Positions 1 through 13,100 of a DNA stretch of 64,000 bases are shown here, piece after piece. Source of the stretch: Certhia americana (lineage: Eukaryota > Chordata > Aves > Passeriformes > Certhiidae); the NCBI GenBank assembly GCA_018697195.1, contig JAGMWU010000053.1, positions 348,474 through 412,473 of the forward strand, given 5' to 3'. The notes below the pieces were generated by a model. It worked only from the letters and a program-made list of their open reading frames with translations. It was not told where the DNA came from and did no database searches. Made by a program: the position numbers and the translations under genes. The first letter of the stretch is position 1. Each line of letters starts with the position of its first letter.

Positions 1-47
1 TCCATCCATCCATCCATCCATCCATCCATCCATCCATCCATCCATCC
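1..47. repeat. (TCCA)n microsatellite
   Basis: The window opens with about twelve uninterrupted TCCA units. It lies in the ADAMTS10 intron downstream of coding exon 6 and is cut by the window edge, so its full length is unknown. Confidence 0.95.
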
Positions 48-982
48 CTCCACCTCTCTGCTGCCCCCAGCTCAAACACCCATCAGTTCTGATGGGATTT
101 TTGTTGTCCTGCATGTGGCAGCTCAGATCCCTTCACACAGATCCTGGGGTCTGAGCCAGCATCCAGGCCGCTCTGCTGCTCTGCCCTGCTGTGACAGGAG
201 CACAGGGACACTGACAGGGCAGGGATGTTCCTGTGATGAGGAGAGAGCATGATGATCATTCCACCTAAAATGAGCTGAACCACATCCTGGGCTGGCTGGA
301 GTCAGCCACTGTCCTGAGATCCTGCTGGAATCCTTTTACCCTTTCAGAGCAGAGGCTGACAGGGCTCCTCATCCCAGCAGGAAGCTCCAGGATTCCAAGG
401 TGGGCTCCCACATGTGCCCAAAATTGCCTTTTGGGGCAGAAATAACCCGTGGCCACAAACTGAGCTCTGAGAGCCCAGCAGAGACTGAGGGAAGACTGGG
501 AGGTGACAGCAAACTGGAGTGGAGATTGGCAACAAACTGGAGTGCAGGGTGATAAACTGAGCTGGAGGGTGATAACCATCGGAGCTGCAATAATCTGCAC
601 CCACCAAGTCAGGAAGCCTTGGATGAGCTCCTTGGACAGCCCGGGTGTCACCCTGATCTTTGAAAGTTTTTCTAAGCCTTCTGATGTGTACATTCTTGTA
701 ATGGAGTTTCTCATGCTCTTTCTTGTAAATAATGATTGGTTTGCATTCCTTTCTGAAGGAGGAGGAAATTGATTTGACCAGTGTGGTTGGAGAGGTGGCA
801 ACTTCACCCTGCAATCCCTGGCCACTGTTAGAACTCTCTGTATAGGGAGGCCACAAAATAAACGCCCTCTCTTTTTGCTCTGAATCTGCAGAGAACGCGT
901 TTGTTCATTTCGTGTTGTATTGCGACACCCGGGGACAGCTGCCACCCCGCCCAGGGGACTGTCCCCAGGGCACAGTGCTCAC
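48..982 (-). other. ADAMTS10: ADAMTS10 intron 6 (partial), no recognised content
   Basis: This is intron sequence on the 3' side of coding exon 6; the next exon lies off the left edge. Apart from the microsatellite at the edge I see no repeat family and no further ADAMTS10 exon here. Open frames in it show no recognisable domain. Confidence 0.6.
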
Positions 983-1128
983 CTGGTGATCAGCACGGCG
1001 GTGTCGTGGTTGGCGATGCCGTTCTCCGGGATGGCGTTCCCGTTGCCGTTCCTGTTCACGATGGATTTCTGCCACTTGCAGAAGCTGTCCAGGGATTTCC
1101 CGGCGTGGTGGTTGATCTCCAGCGTGGG
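983..1128 (-). CDS. ADAMTS10: ADAMTS10 coding exon 6 (metalloprotease domain)
   Basis: This 146-nt exon encodes residues 303-350 plus two bases of an arginine codon (phase 2 end). It starts [13 protein letters not shown] and ends HDTAVLIT, followed by the donor GTGAGC. The acceptor reads ATTCCAG. The segment lies upstream of the zinc-binding helix. Its length and spacing match the family without gaps. The [16 protein letters not shown] stretch is the part that separates ADAMTS10 from other ADAMTS members. Confidence 0.95.
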
Positions 1129-4100
1129 CTGGAATGGAAGCAATGGGAGAGTGTGTTCCCAGAAAAGCTTTTCTGGGAAGGCACTGTCCATTTTGTGCTG
1201 GCAGAGCACTGACACCACTCCAGACACCCCCAATTCCTCACGGAGGCCATGGGAGAGCAAGAAAAGTGGGACTTCAGGAGAACTAAAGCTGCTTAAACCT
1301 CCCTAAAGTCACCGTATCATGGAAAAAATCAGATTCCCAGAGGTCTCCTCAGCCCAGTCCTCAGGGGGCATTGGGAGGATGTGGAGCAGCCTGACTGCCC
1401 TGGGGGGAATTCCTGGGAGTGACATCGGGGGGGACACACAGCTCCTGAAGGTAAGTGCAGATACAGGACAGGCTCAGCCAAGCCCAGCTTACCTGATCCT
1501 CGGTGAGCAGGATCAGCCGGGTCACCAGGATATTGACAATATTGCCCAGACTCGAGTCCTGGAAAAGTTTGGCAACCTGACCTCCAAGAAACAAGAAAAG
1601 AGGAGTCTTAAAAATGAGCTCTGTGGCCGGGCGAGCTGGGGAGGGCTGGGCAGGGAACCGGGGCTGGCGTCTGAACACAACATTTTTGGGAAGTAGGGAT
1701 GGGAATGAGACTCTACACCACTCCTTGAGTAGCAGAATCCCCTAAACCACGGTCAGAGCTCGCTGTCTCAGAGCAGTGAAGCCAAAATCCGGCAGCAGCT
1801 GCTCCTTGCCGGAGCCCAGATGGGGGCATCCCCCACTCCTGGCATTTTGTGCAGCTCCGGGGCTGGAGCTTTGCTGAGGGGAAGGCACAGCATCCCTCGG
1901 GCATCCCGCAGGAATGTGCGGCCACAGGCGGGTGTTTCGGAGCAGATGAAACGCCTCGGACCGGGATTGTTTGAAAATCTGGCGTCGGGCTTTAGAAATG
2001 CAAAACGTGAAAAGCGATCCTGTGGAGGACGGGACAAAGAGCCGTCACAGAGGGGCTTTCAAAGGGTTGATGGATAACTTCCAAGCCCATCTCACCTCAC
2101 AGGAGGGTCCAGCGCAGCCAATTCAGGCTGTAAATGCATCCAGCCTGGTACCCTGCCGCCGGCAGTGCCCCAAAGCAGCACAGCTCGGGGGGATTTCTGC
2201 CGCCCCTCTCGCTGCTCAGCCCCCAAGCGTGAGAGCTCCCCGTCCTTATGCTTTCCCATGTGTTTCTCAGCTTGCCTGGCCGCATTTGCAATGCTAATTT
2301 GAGCTGAGAGATGCTGTTCAAAGAAAGGCTTTTATTCTCCCAGCCCGGGGTCAGACAGGCTAGAGTTTACCTCTCCAGGCTCCGGGGGTCCCACTGCTCA
2401 GCAGCAGCAGCCTGGCAGGATTTTTGACCCCAAAGCCTTGCTCTGAGCCTGGGGAGAAGCCACTGCCAGCCTGGAACAGATCCCATTTCCCTCCTTCATG
2501 CAGGAAAAGCTCCTTTTCCCACCACGGACCTTTGAGGAGGGGGGATGAATGAGAGTTCTCCCCCAGTCCGCAATGTTCCTGGTGCGGGTATAACACTTAC
2601 AATATTCATGATGGCCAGGATGTACTGCTCGATGTCCCTGCGGCCGTGGTAGCCCACCATCATCTTGTCAGCCACCACCAGGGTCTCCACATAGCGCTCG
2701 GTGCTCACCGACCTCTTCAGGGGCAGCTGCCCGCGCTGGCTGTGGTTGCCCGATGGCTTCAGAGGGGAGGGTTTCAGCGTCCTCAGCCACCAGTGCCTCC
2801 CCTTCCAGGGCTTCTCATCTGAGGAGGGAACGGGATGGCTCTGATGCCCTCGGGCAGGAGGTGATGCCCCTCGCAGGGGTGTGGGGTGGGTTTGAGGGGA
2901 GGAAAGGCCATGGAGGAGCTCTTAAGCTGCACCAGGGGAAGTTTAGGCTAGATGTCAGGAAAAAAAATTCTTCACTGAAAGAGTGACTGGGCAATGGAAT
3001 CGTCTGCCCAGGGAGGTGGTAGAGTCACCGAGCCTGGAAGTGTTTAAAAAAAACTGGATGTGGCACTCAGTGCCAGGGTTTGGCTGATGAGGAGGTTGGA
3101 CTTGATGATCTTCAAGATCTTTTCCAACCCAGTTAATTCTGTGATTCCATGATTTGTGCACTCTGTGTGGACCCAGAAAGTGTCCCAAAGGCAGTCCAGG
3201 GCTGTCCCCAGGCTCCTGCTGGCATCTCCCTTGCCCTCCTGGCCCCTGCTGTCCCCTCCTGCCCAGCAGATCTGTGCCCAGCCCATCACAGCCCCAAACC
3301 CCTCTGGGCTGCACAGCCCTGCCCTCCCCTCTGCCCCAGGTGCACAGCTTTAGAGACTGCACAGCTATAACCTGGAAATGAAGCCCTTGCAGAGCCTTTC
3401 CTCTTTCGTTTTCCTGCCTGGATTTAGGACTTGGCTTTTCCACCACAGAAGGGGCTGCAGCAGCAGCAGCAGCAGCAACTTTGTGGGACTTTGCTTCAAG
3501 TGCTGCTGACCCAAGCCTGGGAATGTCCCCAGCAGAGCCATCAGCTCCAAATTCCCCTCCTGGAGACCACCACAGGAGGGGTGACTGGGAGACCCCAGCC
3601 CTGCTCCTGCCCTGCCAGCAGATCCAGATGGATCCTTTCCCCTTTTCTGAGGCTGGATCATCACATCCAGTGAGGCTGGGAACAGGGGCAGACCTCAGGC
3701 AGCCCCAAAACCTTCCAGCTGCAGCTCCTGGGGGTGTTCAGGGACCAGGAGTGCTGGGTAGGACAGGACAGGACGGGACAGGACAGGACAGGACATGTCC
3801 AGCCAGCAGGGCCAGGGCATGGGGTGGCCTTGCTGGAGCCATTGTGCTGTGGTTGTTTTAAACTCCCTTTGGCCTGTGGCTCCCATTGCACATCTCTGCT
3901 TTCCAAGAAGCAATTAGGAGAGGGCTAAATTATTTCTGGAAGCTGGGGAATGTGGCAAAGGGTCAGCAGGAGGGGAGTGTGCTGGAGCTTCATCCAGCGT
4001 GGCTCTGGGAGCTGGGATGGGCAGAGGCCAGGGAAGCACAGGGTGGCTCCAGAGATGCTGGTGGGTCTGGGGACACCCAGAGGTGACAGTGCCTTCCAGC

Positions 4101-7100
4101 AGTGACTCCTCATCTGCTCAAGTGTCACTGCTGGGGCAGTGGATGGACACCCTGAAGGGCCACCCAAACAAGAGCAGTCAGGGCCAGCTCTGCTCTCTCT
4201 TCCCACAAACTGATCCATGAAAAGCCCCCGGGCCCTGCTGCATCTCCCCTCAGCTTTCCAGAGCCTCTCTAAACTGAGGGAGGGGCATCCTCTGGGCATG
4301 CAACATCTTGGGCAGATGGTGAAACTCTGCCTGTTCACAAGGGCCAGGGTTCCAGCCAGACTCTGGCACAGACTGGTGGGAAGGGCAAGGACCAGAAGGG
4401 CACATGGGGAGAAGCCAGGGCAGAGGTTTGTGGGTCCTTTTGGAGGTCAAAGTTCTGTAGGTGCAGAAACGGGGTGGATGTGCTGTCACCATTCTCTCTA
4501 AACATCCCCCAGAGCCCCCTGTAATGGGCCAGGCCCCACATCCTACCCTCCAAGGGCCTTTTCCACCTGGTCCCCATCAACACCAGAGTTATCCCAACAT
4601 GGACATGACCTGCAGTGACCAAACCCTGAAGCCTGGGCTGTGCTGAGCACACGTGAGCTGAGCTGTGATTTCCCAATACTCTGCAAATCCGCCAGATCTG
4701 GGAGGATTCTTCTGAAGAAAAACAAGAGGTGTTTTTCTCTCTTCTATTCCATGCTCTATTTGTAAATTTTAAAGCCCTGCTGCAAGGAGGACAGGACGGG
4801 AGCTTCCCAAAGCCCAGACCACCAGAAATGGGTAAAAATAAACATAGAAAAACATCTCATATTCAGGAGATATGTTTGATTCTTTGCCACATGGAGCAGA
4901 GTGGCCCTGTTCTGCCAGGGTTTTCCCAGCCTGTTTTGGGCTGGATCGAGGAGGAGGAGATGGGAGCACCTACCCAGCACTCCACAGGCTGCATCCATGT
5001 GAGGGTACTGCAGGGACGAGCGCTTGTACACGACGTGGGGGCTGCCCTTGCCCTCTCCCCCTGCGCTGACGTTGGCTCCAGGGCTCAGGGGCTCGATGAA
5101 ATATTCCTCCTCATCTGCCACAATCACCCCGTGCTGCAGGAGGGAACAGAGGGGAGGCAATAACAGAGGTGCTCAGACACCTGGGGATATCCTGGTGGCC
5201 TCTCATGGTGAGGATTTTGCTGATTAACCCCGAATTTCTGGGGACTAACGAAACCTGTGGAGGAATCCTGTACAAACACTGAACTACAGGAACCCACAGA
5301 GCAGAGGAAACCCGACCAGATGGTGGTGGAGGCCTTGGGACATCTGTGTTCACTAAAGTCCTCTGGAAATCACAGCCTGGCCTTGCTGAGTTATGAATGA
5401 GTTGTTTCCTATTCCACCCACTCGGTCTCAGTGGGATCCCTGTGGGATCCCAAAAACCCCTTCAAACACAGCAGCACTCAACTCTGAGCTCAGCCTCCCC
5501 AAAAAACCTTCCCAGGCAGCTCAGGACCATCCCCAGCAGCTGGGAACTCAGAGCTGCAGAGAGGGGCAAACCCCAGAGGCTTTGGGAAATCCCAGATGTT
5601 TAAAATCTGAAGGCTGGTTAAGCAGAGGCTACCAGCAGAGTCAAACCCCTCCTCTGGAGCTGGGATGGAGCATCCCAGCTCCTTGCACACCTCGGGCTGG
5701 CCACTTCAGTGAGATCATCTCGGGTTTGCTCCCTTATTTGTTTTAGTTCTTTATTCTTTGACTGACTCAGTCTCAGCTGTGAGCCCAGGCTTTGCTGTCT
5801 GGGTGGATCCCCTGTGAGACAGCGACAGCCAGGAGGAGCAGATCCCAGTGGGGAGATCACCAAACCCACCGGGCACTTACAGGGTCCCTCCTCTCCACCC
5901 TCATGGCAACATTCCCTCTACCCGAAAGGTCTGAGCAACACCAAAAGTTTCTGGGAGCCCAACACGAGCTCCATCCCAATTCCTGGCACTGAGTTTCTCC
6001 AAGGAATGTGTTGTCCCATCAGCTGAACTTCACCAGCAAGGGACCGAGGCACAGAAATGTGCCTGGCATGGCTCAAACAGGATCCCAAAAGTCCAGGAGT
6101 CAAAACTCTGTCTGTCATCCCCCTCCCTGCGTGCAAACACAGCTCTGGGTGCAGAGACACCCCTGCCCTGCCACTCCTGGTGTCCTTTGGATATGACAGT
6201 GCTTTTCCCTGTGTGCCCGAGGGACAGGAGCCCTGCTCTGCCAGCGTGGGGAGCAGGGAATTCTGTCCCTGTGAAACATCCCGAGGCCTCTGCATAGAAC
6301 TACCTCCTGGAACAGCTTCTCTGCCGGGCGTGCGTGGGGAGAATCTCTCCCGGGGGACTGTCACTCGCTGCCGGGGCTGTCCCTGTCCCCTCCCCGGCCC
6401 GGAGCTCAATCGGGGCAGTGTGTGCCCCGAGAGCCGGGGGATTTCCTCCTGCCCCGGGCTCTGCTGCTCTTGGCTCGGCTCCACCTTTTCCAACACAAGC
6501 GCGGTACTGTGAGGTTACCCTGGCCGGGCTCCGGCAGGGAGCAGAGTGCCGGCAGAACCAGCTGGAAAGGCTCTGTGGGATGGGGAGGAGGTCACCCCGA
6601 CCCGGGGCAGAGCTTGTCCTGCCCCAAACCTACCCCACTGCAAAGGGGATGTGCTCACTTCAGCCTCTGCAGAGGCTCCATGCCTGCCTGGCACCTTCCA
6701 GCAGCGAGGTTTGGATGTCACAGGAGTCTGAGAATTGTCCCATGGCTGACCCCAAGGACTGAGCTCTGAGGGACACAGGGCTGGTGAAGGGGGTGGTGAG
6801 AGGTCCTGAGAGAGCCCTGTGGTTTGTGGGGGAGCTGGACTGGATATCCTGTGTGTGATTCACGCAGGTCAGCTGCAGAATGAGCAGGGTTTGCACCGTC
6901 AGCTCATACCACACTCAGCAAAGGCACAGCCACAGCCTGGGACTGGCTCTCACAGCTCCTGGAGTAGCCAAGGCCAGCTGGGTCCATTCCATCTCATCTG
7001 GGCCCATTCCTCCTCATCTGGGTCCATTCCTCCTCCTCTAGGTCCCTCCTGAACTCCTGTTTATGCTGGGCTCAGGGGGCTCCCCAAAAAGCTGTCCCTG

Positions 7101-10100
7101 GATCCCTGGCAGTGCTTGCAGCACCCTGGGACAGTGGGAAATGTCCCTGCCCAAGGCAGGGGGTGGAATGAGATGAATTTTGATGGGTGCGTCCATCCCA
7201 ACCCAAACCATTCTGGGATTCTCTGATGAAGACCTGGCCTTTTGGCTGTTCCTCTGACACAAGAGGGAAAAGAATGGCACTTCTCTGCTCATTGTTTTCT
7301 CCTGGCTGTGATTTTTGATGGTGGGACATGATGGATCCTTGGAATGTCCTGCAGCCCAAGGGATGAAATACAGGGGTTCAGCTCTTAGCCAGGCAGGGGA
7401 AAAGCTGTCTGGGCTGCTCCCTGGAGTATTCCAGCTGCTTGGCCCTTCTGGCAGCTCAAAATGTGGAATATTTTTGAAAATGGACCATGTCACACTTTGC
7501 TTCCAATAAAGGCCATGTGGTGGGATTGGGGCTGTCCTGTGCAGGACCAGGATGGACTCTGATATCCTTGTGGGTCCTTTCCAGCTCAGGATATTCTGTG
7601 ATTCTATGACTCTGGGAAATGGGTGACTTTACCCTGGCTGAGCCTGAGCAGGGTGTGGGAGATGTGTGGGGTGAGCCCTGCTCCCTGCCTGCTCTCAGGA
7701 CAGGCTGACAGTGCCTGTGGCTGGGAAGAGGAGTCACTGGGAGAGTGTCCATGTGTTGGGAAGGGGAGTCACTGGGATGAGTGTCAGAGAGTGTCCATGC
7801 ATTGGCATCCAAAGCTGATGTTCTGTAAGGTGACAGCTGTGCTGGGGTTGTTCAAAGCCAAACCTTGCAAGCATGGGAATTCCTGAGGGATGTGGGAGTT
7901 GGAGGACAGGAGGATGGCCTGGAGCTCGTTCCTGTGTTCATCCCTTTCCCTCCTCCTCGTGCTCAGCTCACCCCGTAACCAGCTCAGGTCCCAGTTTGTG
8001 CCCAGTCACTGCCACAGCGCCCAAGTGCCTGTGGTGCATCCCCTGTGCAAAGGTGAGCCAGTGCAGTGCCCTCTCAGCAGGAACCTGCCTCTGGGGACCC
8101 TCTTCTGTACCTTCCAAGATGGGTCATGCCCTTCTGGAATGGGGCCTGCATGAGTGGATCAGTGGTTAGTGCTCACCCAGGCTGCAAAACCCCTCCCATG
8201 GCAAGTCCAGCCCTCTCTCTACCAGCTAAAAACATTCCAGAATCTTCTTGCCCAAAGATTGTCCTCACTGACCCTGAAGGCCTCCTCCCCCATCCTCGCT
8301 GTGTCCACAACTCTGGAGGGCAGAAGGACAGAGTTCAAGCAGAGAAGAGTTTGTTGGATGACCCTCTGTCCCTCTATGTCTGGCTGCATTTTCCTCCAGA
8401 CAGCCCTTGGTGCCTCTCCAAAGCTAAACACAGCCTGGGGATGGAATTCTCCCAGTTCCAAGTGCTGCTGGGCCATTGCTTGCCCTGGCCTTGCTGCTCT
8501 GAGGAGTGGGAAGGCAGGGGGAGGCCAGATTCCTCCAGAGCCAGCAGCACCCAGCTCACCCTTTGTAAGCACCATGAAATTCCCTGGGACTGGAGCAGAG
8601 TTCCCATGTCCAAGCAAAGGGCTCGGGAACCAGGAGTTTGTGCCGCTCGGATTGTTGGCTGTCAGCTGGAAACTTTAGGCTCTGTGATATAATGAGTCAG
8701 ATTCTCATTTCTGTTAATAACCCACAGCACTGTTCTGGCAGGGTCACCCAGCAATAAATCAAACGGGAATTCATTCCCATTTGGAAGCTCTTTTACACTG
8801 CCAGAATGCTGCAAGGAGGGGGGCTGGAGCAGAAATATGAACCTGGCCTAGAAAGTCTTTTTCTACCCCTCCAAGGGAGCCATCAGTCTTGGGATTCACT
8901 CACGGGGTATGTTTGCTCCATTCCTCCATCTGGCAGCTCAGGAAAAGTGCTATGTGAGCCAGAAATATCAGAGAATCACAGAAAAATAGGGATGGAAGCC
9001 CTCAGACTATTCCCAGGGATAGGAGAGCTAATGAATCATACCTGGAGGATTTTTGAGAGGCCTTTGTCTGACCTCTTCCTAAAGATCTCCCAAGATCTCG
9101 CTCTCTCTAAGCAACCTAGTCCAGAGCTCAGCTATTCTTACACTGATGTCCACCACTAAGATTCCTTGCTGATATTTAGGACTGGGATGTTCAGTTTGAG
9201 TTGTCAGGGCTTGGAAAATCGACCATTCCCACCCTCCTTCCTGCAGCCTTGCTGGTTTTGAGGAAATGCCACCTTGCCCCCTTCTTGATGTTCCCTTTTT
9301 CATATCGAAAACCTAAATATTTCAGGTTTTTTCTCCCCCTCAGAAGTGACATTTCTTAGCTCCTGAAACATGGACAGAAGCAGAGGGGATCCCCAGGAAA
9401 GCCCCTGCAGTTGGAAGGATCTGGGTGCATTTGTGGCATTCCAGCAGTGCTGTGAAATCCCTGCCCCTCCCACACCTCTTCCTCACCAGCACACACAAAA
9501 CATTCTTTGCTGCTGCTGTTGGAAGAACTTGATGAGAGCCAAGTCTGGGTTTTCCTAGAGAGCCAGGATTATCCCATTCCAATCAAAATCAATGAGAAAA
9601 TGCCCAGAAACTGGCCTGGAAGTGACACACAGATCAGGAACCCCCATGGATGTTTTGAGGGACATCTGTACCTTCCACCAGCGTGACGCCAGTGTGGAAT
9701 ATTCCCGCATGCCACCAACTCCAAGCTTTTCCCACCACATGGATCCACCTGCTGGAGGATCAAAGCTGATGGGACTGCCCCTGGCCGGCCAAACCGGACT
9801 CACCAGCCCGTTGCAGTTGCTGATGGCCACCTTGGAGCTGAGGTACTGGTCCTGCAGGTGGCCGGCGTAGTGGCAGTCCTCGTGGAAGTCGTGCTGCCAG
9901 TCCATGCCATCTCGCTTCCAGTACTCCACGGTGAAGTGCTCGGCCAGCAGGTTGGAGTGCAGGGTCAGGTTGAGCAGGAACTGGGTGTGGTGGGCAGAGA
10001 CTTTGTAGAAGACCTGCTGCTCCGAGGGCTCGTAGGGCAGGGAGCGCCGGGGCCGCGGCTTCAGCTGCCGGCGCATGTCGAAGGTGAGGAAGTCTCCGTT

Positions 10101-13100
10101 CTGGTCCACTTGGATGGGGAAGGCGATCTCATAGTGATCCAAGCTGGAGAGGAATTCCTCTGGGGAGGGAAGGGAAATGGCACATGTGGGACTGGAAGCC
10201 TGCAAAGGGGGTTGAACCCCCAGCAATGCCAGCTCGAGTACAGCCACAGCCAGTACAGGTGGAGGGTCAGGGTCCTGCCACAGCATTCCAAGAACTGGCA
10301 CCCCAAGGCTCTGCCCAGCCTGCAGGATCCTTGGGAAATTCCCCAAACACTGCAGCCTACAGGGCCTTGGGACAGCAATTTATGGAATGCAACTTTTTCC
10401 TCTGCAGGTGGTGGAGAGGAACAGCCTGGCCCAAAGGGCCCTTCAGGACACCCCAATTGTGGCTCTGGACCTGGAGTATCCCAAATCCTTTCATCTCCAC
10501 TGGGCAGAGGGAATCAAGTTTTGCAGAGTCCAGCTCTGAGTTTTGGAGGGTTATTTTAACCTGGATCCTTCCAGAAACAGGCCCAGCAACAAGGTCTCTT
10601 CAACAGGAGGCAGAAGGAGCCTTGGGGTGACAATGGCTTGGGAGAAAACTCCCTGTGGGTCCCTCAGGACATCTGCAGCTGCCATGGGGAGCTGCTGGCT
10701 CTGAGAATACAAAACAACAGCACCACCCCAACCTCCTCAGTCAGAGCTGCAGGGACTCAGAGTCCTTGAAATGCCAATCTTGATATCAAAATGAGAGGGG
10801 AAAACCAGAATTCCTCTGGTGGTGCTGAAAACGAGCAGGAGAAGTCAGACATCCCAATTCCCCAGCCAGGTTTCTGTCTGTGACCCCATCCTGCCTTCCC
10901 AGCTCCCTGGATTGGTTTTTATCACCTCAGCCTGGCTTAGCAGCTCCTCTTGGGGCCCTTGAGCTGAGTCTGTGTGATGCCACCCGGGCTGTGCTGTGAC
11001 AAGGGCACTGTCCCCAGCCCCTCTGCCTGTGCTCACACAACAACGCAGCTCTGCAGGTTGCCAAACAAACTGGCACCCTGCAGCCTCAGCAGGAACTCCT
11101 CCTTCTCAAAGGAAAATGTCCCAGGGACTGCCAGACAGGATCTGAGCAGAGATCTGGCTCTGTCTGACAGCACTCAGCCCCAGCGGCTCGGACTGAAGAT
11201 GGGAAATGTCTGTGTGCTCCTCCTCACTGAGTGTCCTCCTGAACCCCTCGTGCCTGGAGGGTTTGAGCCTCCTGAGCCCTCATGGGAAGGGATTTTCCTT
11301 CTTTTCCCTCTGGAAAAGCCTTCCTGTGCTTTCTGCATCCTATTTGTCGTTTCTAAGCAAACAGGAGGGGCCTGGCTGCTCCAGGGTGGCTGAATTTTGC
11401 CTGGCTCCACAGCCCCCACCTTCAGAGCCTGCCCAGCCATCAGAAGCTCAGCCAGCTCTGAACTGCACTCTCACCACAGGGCAGCACTGGGAAGTTTCCT
11501 TTTCCTCTGTTTTCCAGTGTGGGAGCCTGACAGAGTGGTTTCCTTGGCCACCAGGAATGGGACAGTCCTTCCACCCTCTGGGATTAGGGCTGAGCTCCCA
11601 TCTTTCCCGACCATAAACACTGCTGGCACCTCTGCCTTGCCAGAATTAATTTTTAGCTTTTTAACTTCCCATGTTCCAGCTTTTCCTGCATCCCAGCAGT
11701 GTGGGGCTGGGCTAACAAGGGTGACTTTTTGCACTTAGAAATGACTTCAGGCTTGGAAAAATTTGGTGTCGGAAGTGTTTTGTTTTCCATTTTGCCTCTT
11801 TGCAGTCCACGTGGGCTTGGAAAAGAGTGAATCAGAGGGTGGTTTGTGCTCACTGTGGCTACAAAGCACCTGGGATTCCAGGCTGAAGGCTCTGATCCTG
11901 ACCTGAAAGGCACTTCCAGGAGGAAAAACATGTCCAGAGCCTGAGGGTGAGGTGGTGTGTGAGAATGTGGTGGTGTTGTGGGGCTGGACACTGCATCTTC
12001 TAAGGAATGTCACTCTGGACACTGAAGCACAGGGAGAGCCCAAGAGCAGTGCCCTGTGTCCCAAAAACGGTTTGGGAAGTGATGCTTCAGAGTGGGAATG
12101 CTTCAAATGGAAAAAATAATTGTGGAATAGAATCATGGAACGGTTTGGGTTGGAAAGGACTTTAAAGCTCATCCAGTGCCATCCCCTGCCATGGGCAGGG
12201 ACACCTCCCACTGCCCAGCCCCTGTCCATCCCCAGTCCCTGCTGCCCCAGGGGCCCCTCTCGCTGTCAGAGCCCTGTTTTTGGTGTCAGGCTGTCACCCA
12301 ACACCTCACCAGGCTGCTGAGACAGTTTCTAATCCCCACAAGACCCTTTGGAGAGGGTGAGGCTCTGTTATCTCCTGGGAGCAGTTGCAGAGTGAAGGGC
12401 AGTGTTATCACCAGCCCCTGGTCCCAGGGACTCGCTGCAGGCAGCTCTGGAGCAGAATCCCTGTGCCCCAAGTACCCCACTCCAGACCAGGGTATTTGGT
12501 TTATGCAGGAGAAAGATTAAGGGATCAGCCATGAGCTCTAATTTTAATCTTCACGGGGAGCAGCAGCCTGGCACTGAAGGGCTCTCCAAGGCAGCAGAGA
12601 GGTTCAGGTGTAGCCTGGACGCTCAGGGTGCAGTTTGTAACAGCTCAGGGAACAGCTGGAATCATTGGGACAACTTTCCCAAAGCAGTTGTGGCTGCCCC
12701 TGGATCCCTGGAAGTGTCCCAGCCCAGGCTGGACACCCTGGGACAGTGGAAGGTGTCCCTGCCAGGGCAGAGGTGAGACTTTGTGAAATTAAAGGTCCCT
12801 TGCCATCCAAACCATTCCAGGATTCTGGAAGCTGACAAAGGATCCAGCTCATGCTCACAGTGCTGGGTGGGTTTTAATCCAGAGGGAATTCCTGCCAGGA
12901 CTTTTGGTTAATTGTGGAGACAGATCAGACAGTCCCATTTTACAGAACATGAAGTGGGGCTCATCCTGCTGTTCCCAGCTCAGAGGTTAAATATGGCCAT
13001 TGGAGGATGCAGTGAGGCTGCCACAGTGCCAGGGCAGCCTGAACCATGGCATTCCAGAGCATCCTCCACAGCCATCTCTTGGGAATTGTGGCTGGGCTGC

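Larger units (their letters stand above)
2819..4973 (-). other. ADAMTS10: ADAMTS10 intron 3
   Basis: The intron holds a CR1 fragment near its 3' side, a short CAG run and a GGACA microsatellite. The remainder, about 3.8-4.9 kb, looks single-copy with no recognisable exon. Confidence 0.7.
5134..9803 (-). other. ADAMTS10: ADAMTS10 intron 2
   Basis: This 4.7-kb intron carries CR1 fragments near 7.1, 7.6 and 9.0 kb. The rest is moderately GC-rich single-copy sequence. A CG-richer stretch lies at about 6.32-6.55 kb. I see no splice-bounded coding segment. Confidence 0.7.
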
